This document shows, in pieces, positions 56,903 through 64,000 of a stretch of 64,000 nucleotides of DNA. The stretch's first letter is position 1, and each line of letters begins with the position of its first letter. Origin of the DNA: Ferrovibrio sp. (GTDB lineage: Bacteria > Pseudomonadota > Alphaproteobacteria > Ferrovibrionales > Ferrovibrionaceae); NCBI GenBank assembly GCA_017991315.1, contig JAGOQS010000002.1, forward strand, positions 62,001 through 126,000. Reading direction: 5' to 3'. Under the pieces are notes generated by a model. The model was not told where the DNA came from, made no database searches, and worked only from the letters and a program-made list of their open reading frames with translations. The translations under genes and the position numbers were made by a program.

Positions 56903-59900
56903 CTAATTAATCGCCGTGATCCCCCCCCTCGCCACGCGTTCGCGGTAACGGCTCATAAAGGCTTCGTATTGGCCGATCTGGGCGATGGCGGCGGCGAGTT
57001 CGCGCGGGTCGCCGCTGCCGCGTGCAATCGTTGAGGCGATGACGTTGAAGCTTTCCGCGTCCGGCGTGCCGGCGAGCTTGTCCTGGTATTTCTTGCGCAG
57101 GTCTTCGAGGCCGGCGATGTCGTTGGTGAGCGACAGCGCGACGCCGAGTTGCAGCACCTGCTTGCGCTCCTCGGGCGCCAGCGGCGCCGGATCGCTGTAG
57201 CGGCTGCCGAGATTCTGGTTCAGCACGCGGGCGGCGGCTACCCAATCCTTGGCCCGCCAGTGGATATCGGCGCGCAGGCCGCGCGCTTCCTGGCTCTGGT
57301 CGTTGCCGAGCAGGTTGAGGGCTTCGGAGAAACGGTCGAGATCGGCCAGGGCGCGCACCTGCAGCAGGCGGCGCTCCTGCACCAGCGTGGCCGGCAGGTT
57401 CGGGCCATCGGTGCCCTGCAAGGCTTTCAAGGCTGCATCGGGCTTGCGGTCGAGCAGGTTGACGACGCCGAGGCGGGCGCCGGCGCGGGCGCGATCCTCG
57501 CCGCGCAGGCGGTATTGAATCTGGTGTTCGAGCAATTCGGCGGCGCGGTTCAGCAGGTCGACGCCGACCAGGCGATCGGCCAGCTTGCCGATGATCTCGT
57601 CGCCTTCCGGGCCGGCCGGGGTGAGTTCGCGGTAATCGTAATACAGCGCCAGGGCCGCGAGCGGCGGCATCGATTGCGCGCCGCCATCGAGGAACAGGCG
57701 GGCGAATTCATCGCTCATCTGCTTGGTGAGCAGCGGGATGTCAGCCGATTTCGGGAAGTATTTCACCAACTGGCGGAAGGTGCCGATGCCGGCACGCAGA
57801 TCGCCACTGGCGAACTGCAATTCCCCTAAGCGCCGCAGCAGGTTGAATTCATACGGATCGCCGCGCCATGCGAAGCGCAGGCCATCCAGGCGGTCGATGG
57901 CCTCCTGCGTGTTGAGCTGCTTGCGCGCCAGCAGGAACTCGATCTTGGCATAATCGGCATAAGCACGCGCCTTGCGGTCGCCGCTGGCAATCGCGTAATC
58001 GAATTGCCGGATGGCATCTTCCGGCTTGTTCTGCGCCTGCGCCAGGAGGCCGCGCACATAGGAAGCCTCGGCCTGCTGGCCGCGGTTCAACGTATCGTTT
58101 TCCAGGGCCTTCACTTCCGCTTCGGCGCCGGACAGGTCGCCGCCCGAAAGCCAGGCTCGCGCCATCGCCAGCCGCAAAGGCGCGCGGATATCGGGCGGGA
58201 AGCGGGACACCGCCGCACCGGCCTGGCTGAAAGCCTTGCGCGCCGAGGGCCAGTCATCGCGCTGGGCCGCCAGCAGGCCGCGATAGGCCAGCATGTCCGG
58301 ATCATCGTCGAATACGCGGGAATCGATGTCGTTGGCGGCCTCGTTGATGCGGCCCATCTTGAGATTGGACACGCCTCGCATGGCGCGGAAACGCTTGTCG
58401 CGTTCAAGCTCGGGATTATCCTGCCGCGCCTTGGCCAGCACGCCGAGCGCCTCGGCATGCAGATCATTGGCGAAGTAGAACTGCGCCAATTGCATGCGCG
58501 CCGCCGGGCGCTGCGCCGGCGAGGCCATGGAGACGCGGTATTGCATATTCTGCTTCTGCTCGAGGATGGTCTTGCCATCCGCCTTGCGCCATTCGGTGTA
58601 GTCGAAGATCTCGCTGTTGGCGCGGCGCGGATCGGCACCGCGCGGCGCGGACAGCGACAAGCCATTGGACGACGCCAGTTCGATGCCGCGCGGATAGCGC
58701 CGCACTTCCAGCGCCTCGGCCTTCTTCTCCAGCGCCAGGCCCTGGAAACTCGGCAGCACGGTGGCTTCGACGAATTCGCGCCGCTCCGGCACGCCGCCAT
58801 TGGCGCCGGCAAACGGCACCACGGTGATGCTGTCGCCAACATCGGGATCGGGCACGATCAGTGGCGGCGATGGATCATTGGCGGCGAAGAACAGCCGCGC
58901 GCCGGTATCGGTATCAAGCAGGCGGCGCACATCAATCGGCGGCGGTCGGCCGCTATTGCCCGGCGTCGGCGCCTGGGGCTGCGCCTGCCCCTGCTCGCCC
59001 TCGGCATCGCTGCGCACCTGGTCCGGCTGCACGGTGTTGAGCGCGATGGACCAGCCGGCATTGCGCCGCGCGAAGGCCGTGGTGGTACCAGCCGGCACGG
59101 CAAGGCGCAGCACGGTCATGTTCGGGATCGGCAATTGCTCGATATCGCTGATCTGGCCGTTCCAGTCGCGTGTGGTGATCGGCCGCAGGTCGACCACCGA
59201 AGCCCGGTCGAAGACCAGCCAGAGATAGCCATTGCGCATGAAGGCGGCAGCGGCGGCGGCACGGGTGAACGGGAAGATCAGCAGCGGCCCGGTGCGACTG
59301 GAATCCACCACCGGCACCAGCGGGTCGCCGCTCAACGGCCCCGTCGGGCGCGGCGGCATCAGGCTGGCGCTATCGGCAACACCGACCGGCAGCACCGGCG
59401 AAGCAGCCGGCACGCCGGCTGAAGCGGGAAGCTGCGGCGCCTGCTGCGCGAAAGGCATGGTGGGGGCCACCGGCGCCGGCATGGCGGCAGGATTTTGCGC
59501 AGGCGCGGCAGGTGCCTGCGCTTGAGCCGGTGCCGGGGCGGGTGCTTGAGCCGGGGCGGGTGCCGGGGGAGCAGCCGGGGCACGCTGCGCCTGCTGTGGC
59601 GCTGGCGGTTGCTGCTGGGCAGGCGCTTGTTGCTGGGCAGCTTGGCGCGGCGGCTGTTGTGCCGGCGCTGCCGGTACTGGCGCTGGCGCGGCCGGGGCAG
59701 CAGCAGGCGCCTGCTGCGGTCGTGGCGCGGCAGCCTGGGGCGCAGCTTGCGCAGCCTGCGACGGGGCGGCGATATCCACCACCACCTTGCCGCCATCGCG
59801 CCAATGCTTCACGCCGGAAGTATCGGGGGTGGTGAAGCGCACCACGCTGCCGCCATTCTCCGCAGCAGTGGACAGGCCGGAGACAAAGCGCGGCGGGCGG

Positions 59901-60418
59901 CGGGCGAGTGCACCGAGATCAATCGCGGCAGGCGACTGGAAACGCAGCGTGGTGGCGCCGCCTTCGCGCTCCAGGCTGTATTCCGTGCGCTGCGGGAAGT
60001 CGAATACCAGGCGGGTATAGTCAGGATGCTCGCCGCTGCGCAGGCGCACCGCGCCAGCCTGTTGCGCCTGAGCGGCTTGGGGCTGAGCGGCTTGCGGCTG
60101 GGCGGCAGGCGCCTGGGCGGGAGCCTGGGCTGGCGGCTGCGCGGCCGGCTGTGCTGCAGGCTGGGCTGCCTGGGGCAGACGCTGTGGCGTGCCAACCGGC
60201 GCGGGAGATGAGCCTGGTGCTTGCGCCGGGCCGGGCGGCGCACCGATCGGCGGCGTGTTGCCCTGTGGCACCTGAGCATATGTTTGGGGCAGCAATGCGC
60301 CAGCCAGCCAGGGCGACACCAGCAGGGCAAGCAGCAGCGGCCGCGAGCGCCATGGCGCCCCTGCCGGTTTCTGCTTCGCTGCTCCGTGCCCTGCCACGTT
60401 CCGCCGCCACTCGCTCAT
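56903..60418 (-). CDS. AMIN-like/TPR protein of 1171 residues, probable motility or envelope scaffold
   Basis: A large multidomain protein. Residues about 25-50 contain a signal or membrane segment (PLLLALLVSPWLAGALLPQ). A Pro/Ala/Gln-rich linker (55-115) leads to an AMIN-like domain (about 117-215: VRLRSGEHPDYTRLVFDF, VVRFTTPDTSGVKHW). A second, even lower-complexity linker (about 218-330) consists mainly of P, A and Q. A beta-rich region (345-500) follows, and residues about 620-1170 form a long series of TPR-like helical repeats. The same strand next carries a receiver protein, DUF1217 and motility proteins, which suggests a role in flagellar function, but that is inference. Confidence 0.8.
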   Translation of the reverse strand: MSEWRRNVAGHGAAKQKPAGAPWRSRPLLLALLVSPWLAGALLPQTYAQVPQGNTPPIGAPPGPAQAPGSSPAPVGTPQRLPQAAQPAAQPAAQPPAQAPAQAPAAQPQAAQPQAAQAQQAGAVRLRSGEHPDYTRLVFDFPQRTEYSLEREGGATTLRFQSPAAIDLGALARRPPRFVSGLSTAAENGGSVVRFTTPDTSGVKHWRDGGKVVVDIAAPSQAAQAAPQAAAPRPQQAPAAAPAAPAPVPAAPAQQPPRQAAQQQAPAQQQPPAPQQAQRAPAAPPAPAPAQAPAPAPAQAQAPAAPAQNPAAMPAPVAPTMPFAQQAPQLPASAGVPAASPVLPVGVADSASLMPPRPTGPLSGDPLVPVVDSSRTGPLLIFPFTRAAAAAAFMRNGYLWLVFDRASVVDLRPITTRDWNGQISDIEQLPIPNMTVLRLAVPAGTTTAFARRNAGWSIALNTVQPDQVRSDAEGEQGQAQPQAPTPGNSGRPPPIDVRRLLDTDTGARLFFAANDPSPPLIVPDPDVGDSITVVPFAGANGGVPERREFVEATVLPSFQGLALEKKAEALEVRRYPRGIELASSNGLSLSAPRGADPRRANSEIFDYTEWRKADGKTILEQKQNMQYRVSMASPAQRPAARMQLAQFYFANDLHAEALGVLAKARQDNPELERDKRFRAMRGVSNLKMGRINEAANDIDSRVFDDDPDMLAYRGLLAAQRDDWPSARKAFSQAGAAVSRFPPDIRAPLRLAMARAWLSGGDLSGAEAEVKALENDTLNRGQQAEASYVRGLLAQAQNKPEDAIRQFDYAIASGDRKARAYADYAKIEFLLARKQLNTQEAIDRLDGLRFAWRGDPYEFNLLRRLGELQFASGDLRAGIGTFRQLVKYFPKSADIPLLTKQMSDEFARLFLDGGAQSMPPLAALALYYDYRELTPAGPEGDEIIGKLADRLVGVDLLNRAAELLEHQIQYRLRGEDRARAGARLGVVNLLDRKPDAALKALQGTDGPNLPATLVQERRLLQVRALADLDRFSEALNLLGNDQSQEARGLRADIHWRAKDWVAAARVLNQNLGSRYSDPAPLAPEERKQVLQLGVALSLTNDIAGLEDLRKKYQDKLAGTPDAESFNVIASTIARGSGDPRELAAAIAQIGQYEAFMSRYRERVARGGITAIN

Positions 60419-60508
60419 GGGTTAGCGCCCCGCCTTGGCTCCGGCGAGGTCCGATTCGCCCCAATGTACCATGGATTCCAGGCTATTACGCAGGGGTTAA
60501 GAGAAGGT

Positions 60509-60904
60509 TCAGAAGGCCCCGAGCACGGCCTGCAGCTTGGCCTTGAGCTGGGCCGCATCGAACGGTTTGGCGATATAGCCGGAAACCCCCGCCGCCTTGG
60601 CCGCCAGCACGTTTTCCGGCGCCACTTCTGCGGTTACCAGGATGAAAGGCGTCTCGGCATTGGTGGGGTCGGCGCGCACACTGCGCAGCAGGTTCAGGCC
60701 GCTGATCGGTGCCATGTTCCAATCCGAGAGGATCACCCCATAGCGACGCCGCTTGAGCCGCGCCAGCGCCGCCGCCGGATCCTGCTCGGTTTCCACATCC
60801 TGGAACCCGAGGCCCTCGAGCTGGGCTGCCACCAGCCGCAACATCGGGCGGTGGTCATCAATCACCAGGATAGGTTGGCTCAGAATCGCGTTGCGCGTGG
60901 TCAA
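60509..60904 (-). CDS. CheY-like response regulator (single receiver domain)
   Basis: A 131-residue receiver protein without an output domain. The acidic pocket is in LVIDDHRPM, the phosphorylated Asp is in ILSDWNMAPISG, and Thr/Ser and Lys of the switch are in ILVTAEV and YIAKPFD. CheY-type proteins transmit signals to the flagellar motor. It stands between the TPR protein gene and a flagellar DUF1217 gene on the same strand. It could be a chemotaxis CheY or a motility-linked adaptor; no kinase is in the window. Confidence 0.93.
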   Translation of the reverse strand: MTTRNAILSQPILVIDDHRPMLRLVAAQLEGLGFQDVETEQDPAAALARLKRRRYGVILSDWNMAPISGLNLLRSVRADPTNAETPFILVTAEVAPENVLAAKAAGVSGYIAKPFDAAQLKAKLQAVLGAF

Positions 60905-60913
60905 GACGACGGG

Positions 60914-62317
60914 CTAGCCGAACAGGTTCAGCAGGTAGCTGCCCTTGTTGCCCGAGGTTTCCGCCGCCTTGTTGTTCAGGTAGCGGATCACCATTTTGTC
61001 GACCTCGGTGGCGTCCTTTAACTTCTTCACGTCGATCTTGCGTTCCAGCGCCGTCACCTGGGCGCCGACTTCCTGCACGGCAATCTGCTTCGGGATGTTG
61101 TTGGCCACCGTCACCACTTCGCGCAGCACGGAATCGCCGAGCAACTGCACAGTCTGGGTCACGTCCTTGGCGCGGCGCTTGAACTCGATGGCGGCCCGCA
61201 CACCGGGCGCCTGCTCGTCCAGCGACTGCTCGTACTTGACGCGCTCATACTTGGTGACAATGTTGTCCACCGTCGATTGCGAGGTGAGCTTGCTCACTTT
61301 GGCGCCGAAGAAGTTCAGGTCCTGCGCCAATTGCTTGAAGCGCGGATCCTGGAAACGATTCGCCAGCGAGTCGACATCGGACAGATCACTTTCCAGGATC
61401 TTGCGGATCTTGCCGGTATTGGTCAGTTCGCTTTCCAGGTCATAGGCCGAAAGCACGAAGCGCATGATGCGCTTGTCGGCGAAGAAATCATCCACCGACT
61501 TCAGGTTCTTCACATTGGCCTTGAAATACTCTTCCTCACGCTGAATGTCGGCGCGACCGCGGAAGCGCTGGAATTCCGGGCTGTCGAATTCGTAAACCTT
61601 GCTGGTGTTATTGACCGGCAGGGTCAGTTCCTTTTCCGGCGGCTTGGTCACGGCCTTGGTATAGGCGTTGGCAACGGCATTGGGCAGGTTGCCATTGGTC
61701 AGCACGCTGCCATCGCCGTTCAATGCCGCCTGGCCGGAATCGTTGATCACCAGATTCTTCAGCTTTGCCAGCCCGGCTTCCAGCGGCGCACCGGTGCCGT
61801 CGTTGCGCACCTTGCCGGTGCTGTCGATGGTCAGCGCCGTGCCGTTGGTGTCGGTGAGCGTGCCGGTGGCACCGAGATTGAATTTACGCGCCAGCTCCAG
61901 TTCCTTGGTGGTGCCACGGCGTGCCACCGAATTCGGATCGTTCAGATCGCTCAGCAGCACATCCTTGAGGCGCTGCTTGTTGAAGGTATAGAGATCGGTA
62001 ACGCCAAAGGCACGGGCCAGCACCCGCAGCACGCGGTCATCATTGACCAGCTCATTCACCGTGGTGGCGCTGTTCATCCGGTTCTGCACATAGGTGGCAT
62101 CGGAAACCGCCAGCGCGTTGTCGGCCTTGATCTGCACGTTGCGGATACGGATCTGCGTGTTCTTGATATCCAGCAACTGCTTGGCCAGCGCATCCTGGGT
62201 GGAGGATTCCTTGGCCGAGCCAGCATTCTGCTCTGCCGTCTGCTGCAGACGACGATACAGCACGAACGGCGACATGCCGGTGCTGGATGAGGTGGGGATA
62301 TCAATCGAGGTAACCAT
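60914..62317 (-). CDS. DUF1217 domain-containing flagellar protein
   Basis: A 467-residue protein of the DUF1217 family, found next to flagellar basal-body and rod genes in alphaproteobacteria. The repeated pattern is visible twice: NRMNSATTVNELVNDDRVLRVLARAFGVTDLYTF...KDVLLSDLNDPNSVARR near residues 80-130, and IMRFVLSAYDLESELTNTGKIRKILESDLSDVDSLANRF near residues 285-325. No signal peptide. The exact function is not known. It is 9 bases upstream of the receiver gene in the same direction. Confidence 0.9.
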   Translation of the reverse strand: MVTSIDIPTSSSTGMSPFVLYRRLQQTAEQNAGSAKESSTQDALAKQLLDIKNTQIRIRNVQIKADNALAVSDATYVQNRMNSATTVNELVNDDRVLRVLARAFGVTDLYTFNKQRLKDVLLSDLNDPNSVARRGTTKELELARKFNLGATGTLTDTNGTALTIDSTGKVRNDGTGAPLEAGLAKLKNLVINDSGQAALNGDGSVLTNGNLPNAVANAYTKAVTKPPEKELTLPVNNTSKVYEFDSPEFQRFRGRADIQREEEYFKANVKNLKSVDDFFADKRIMRFVLSAYDLESELTNTGKIRKILESDLSDVDSLANRFQDPRFKQLAQDLNFFGAKVSKLTSQSTVDNIVTKYERVKYEQSLDEQAPGVRAAIEFKRRAKDVTQTVQLLGDSVLREVVTVANNIPKQIAVQEVGAQVTALERKIDVKKLKDATEVDKMVIRYLNNKAAETSGNKGSYLLNLFG

Positions 62318-62515
62318 TTCAGCCCGCCTCCTGCGGTGTCCGAAGGTCCTGTGTCCGCGTTGCCTGCCGCACCCACCATTCTGGGGCGCCGCGTGCTGGC
62401 AACAATATTACCACGGACGGTAAATGCTACAACCAGGATAGTCGCCCGGGTCCTAAGAAAAGGTTAACAACCCGGGTTGAAACGCGGGGCCTACCGGGGA
62501 ACCCGGCTCGCTGGC

Positions 62516-63481
62516 TCAACCACCCGGACGCTGTGCCGGATTCGCTGCCGGGGCCTGGGCCGCCGGAGCCTGGGCTGGGCGAGCCTGGCCGGCTGCGGGC
62601 TGGTCGTTGGCCGCGGCCCGCAGATTGGCCGGCAGTTGCTTCCGGGTAGCCATGCGCACGGTCAGGCTCTGCGCCATTGCCGGCTCCATCTTGGCCATGA
62701 CGGCGGCCACCTTGGCCTCCTTCATGCGCTCGATGACATTGAGCAGCACATTGGCGTCAAGCTCGGCAAAGATGCGCGCCGCCTCTTCCGGCTTCATGGT
62801 CTCGTAAATCTTCACCAGACCACGCAGGTTCTCGTCTTCCTGCTTGTCGGTGCTCTGCACCACCTGCTTGATGCTGGCTTCCAGCTTCTTCAGCTCGGCA
62901 ATGCGCTCGTCGATCCGCTTCTCGGCCGCCGCCAGCAGGCTTTCGCGCAGATCCAGCTCACGCGAACGCTGCTCTAGCTGTTCGCGGCGCTGCGCCAGAT
63001 TGCCCAGCAGTTCGATCTCGGCGCGGGTGAAGGTGGTGGGGTCGCGGTCGGCCAGCGAAGCCACACCGGAATTCTGTGCCGCAGCACTGCCAGCCGGTGC
63101 GGCAGCGGCGCCGCCGGCGGGACGCTGCTGTCCCTGGGCCTGGCCCTGGGCTTGGCCCTGAGTCTGGCCCTGGGCCGGTGCCTGCTGCTGCGCTTGGGCG
63201 ACAGCCGCCGGGACGAACAGGGCATCCCTGCCCTGCCACAGCGAGCCGACCTTGAGACCGAGCAGCAGCGCGACGGCGAGAATGGTGAGCGGCAACAGCC
63301 GCACCCGGCTGGTCAGCGCGCGGGATACCGGGCGTACACTGCTATTCTGAGCCGGCGCGGCGAGCGCCACCGCGGGCGCGGGCTTCGGTGCCGAGCGGCC
63401 AACGGCGGCATAGGCAGCGGCAGCGGCCGGCGGAATACCCTGGCGATGACGACGCGGATTGTCCTCGAAACGATCAGCCAT
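62516..63481 (-). CDS. MotE-like protein with MgtE N-terminal-like domain
   Basis: A 321-residue protein. A cytoplasmic N-terminus (1-60) is followed by a membrane segment near residues 61-85 (LLPLTILAVALLLGL) and a periplasmic Gln/Ala/Gly/Pro-rich linker with GQAQGQ repeats (about 100-140). A coiled-coil helix follows (about 160-215: QRREQLEQRSRELDLRESLLAAAEKRID). The C-terminal MgtE_N-like part is YETMKPEEAARIFAELDANVLLNVIERMKEAKVAAVM. MotE stabilises MotC and is needed for flagellar rotation. It is 2 bases after the DUF6468-like gene. Confidence 0.88.
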   Translation of the reverse strand: MADRFEDNPRRHRQGIPPAAAAAYAAVGRSAPKPAPAVALAAPAQNSSVRPVSRALTSRVRLLPLTILAVALLLGLKVGSLWQGRDALFVPAAVAQAQQQAPAQGQTQGQAQGQAQGQQRPAGGAAAAPAGSAAAQNSGVASLADRDPTTFTRAEIELLGNLAQRREQLEQRSRELDLRESLLAAAEKRIDERIAELKKLEASIKQVVQSTDKQEDENLRGLVKIYETMKPEEAARIFAELDANVLLNVIERMKEAKVAAVMAKMEPAMAQSLTVRMATRKQLPANLRAAANDQPAAGQARPAQAPAAQAPAANPAQRPGG

Positions 63482-63483
63482 GA

Positions 63484-64000
63484 TCAGCGCGCCTGCCTCA
63501 GTGCCAGCAACAATTCACGTTCGGCTTCCGAGCGCGGTTCGACCTTGAAATTGGCAGCGCCATTGGCGGCACTGGCCGGTGCCGGCGGCGCCGGGCGGCG
63601 GGCCGGGAATTGCGCGCCGGCAGCAGCGGCAGCGGCCACGGCGGCGGCGGCGACATTGGCAGCGCGGGCCGGCGGCTGCGGCCTTTCCGGCGTCGGAGTC
63701 TGTTCCGCCTTGGACTGGCGGTTGCCGGCGGCTTCGCCGGCCAGGCGGTCGGCCAGGCGGTCGGCGGTCTCGATCATGAAGCCAAGCTCCTCGCGGATCG
63801 TCTTGGCCTGCTTCATCCGCTCTTCATGCGCGCCATCGGCAGCGGCGGAGGCGGATTTCAGCTCGGCGACACCTTGGCGCGCGCGGTTCAGTGCCTTGTC
63901 GAATTCACCGATCAGGCGACGCATCTCATCCTGGTTGGCGCGCAGATTGCCCAGCCGGCGATTCAACACCAGGCACATGCCGAACGTGCCGATCAGCAGC
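63484..64000 (-). CDS. DUF6468-like motility-cluster protein, 5' end outside the window
   Basis: The frame is open to the right edge; at least 172 residues are visible. The visible start LLIGTFGMCLVLNRRLGNL looks like the end of an N-terminal membrane helix followed by a basic anchor, so the protein is probably a single-pass membrane protein. The rest is a helical coiled-coil (NQDEMRRLIGEFDKALNRARQGVAELKSA, RMKQAKTIREELGFMIETADRLADRL) and an Ala/Pro-rich linker ending in EPRSEAERELLLALRQAR. DUF6468 proteins lie beside motE, fliL and fliM in alphaproteobacteria. ATG 63978 is internal to the frame and is not the start. Confidence 0.75.
   Translation of the reverse strand, partial: LLIGTFGMCLVLNRRLGNLRANQDEMRRLIGEFDKALNRARQGVAELKSASAAADGAHEERMKQAKTIREELGFMIETADRLADRLAGEAAGNRQSKAEQTPTPERPQPPARAANVAAAAVAAAAAAGAQFPARRPAPPAPASAANGAANFKVEPRSEAERELLLALRQAR

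Overview
The window is GC-rich chromosomal DNA from an alphaproteobacterium, most likely a Rhodospirillales-like lineage. This rests on the gene content: eukaryote-type NADP isocitrate dehydrogenase, an alpha-type flagellar accessory block (DUF1217, MotE-like and DUF6468-like proteins), cytochrome c', a MloK1-like potassium channel and a FixK/FNR-type box. No rRNA, tRNA, CRISPR array, transposase or integrase was recognised. I read about 66 protein genes, two of them cut by the window edges.

Layout. 1-6.4 kb: end of a dienelactone hydrolase, a SET-domain protein, a 34-residue membrane microprotein behind a FixK/FNR box, then a phytanoyl-CoA-type dioxygenase with a NitT/TauT-like ABC importer, a HutC-type regulator and an acetyltransferase. 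6.4-16.2 kb: DUF1993, an SDR plus fumarylacetoacetase-fold pair (probably the end of a deoxy-sugar-acid pathway), a small MscS channel, an AsmA-like protein, two MFS carriers, and an aldo/keto reductase-thiolase-MFS operon opposite its TetR regulator. 16.2-25.8 kb: a His-rich YqjI-like PadR sensor, an ArsC-like protein, two transglutaminase-like proteins, an N-formylglutamate amidohydrolase, purT, two MFS carriers, DUF899, and an ArsR/AHSA1 pair. 25.9-34.8 kb: yghU, an SDR, a cupin, a Tat-exported VOC protein with an ABM protein and a TetR, a nitrobindin-like protein, an ABC-F ATPase, an epimerase and another TetR.

34.9-48 kb is mostly housekeeping: guaA, a TPR lipoprotein-like or secreted protein, rsmB, guaB, a third transglutaminase-like protein, rlmE, ppx/gppA, a LysM protein, cytochrome b and c', a LOG-type protein and icd. 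One lower-GC HEPN-type gene sits directly beyond the 3' end of guaA. 48-56.7 kb: acyl-CoA dehydrogenase/HxlR pair, cspA, a hypothetical CxxC protein behind a Fur-like box, a striking AT-rich cruciform, LysR/DoxX, a cyclic-nucleotide-gated potassium channel and alaS. 56.9-64 kb: a motility-linked block with a 1171-residue AMIN/TPR protein, a CheY-like receiver, DUF1217, a MotE-like protein and the start of a DUF6468-like gene.

Many operators could be read by eye as palindromes between divergent regulator/target pairs. The observations I rate highest are the Fur-box/CxxC hypothetical, the HEPN gene at guaA, the AT-rich cruciform, the FixK-box microprotein, the His-rich PadR sensor with its AT-rich repeats, and the paired transglutaminases of which one lacks the usual catalytic histidine.
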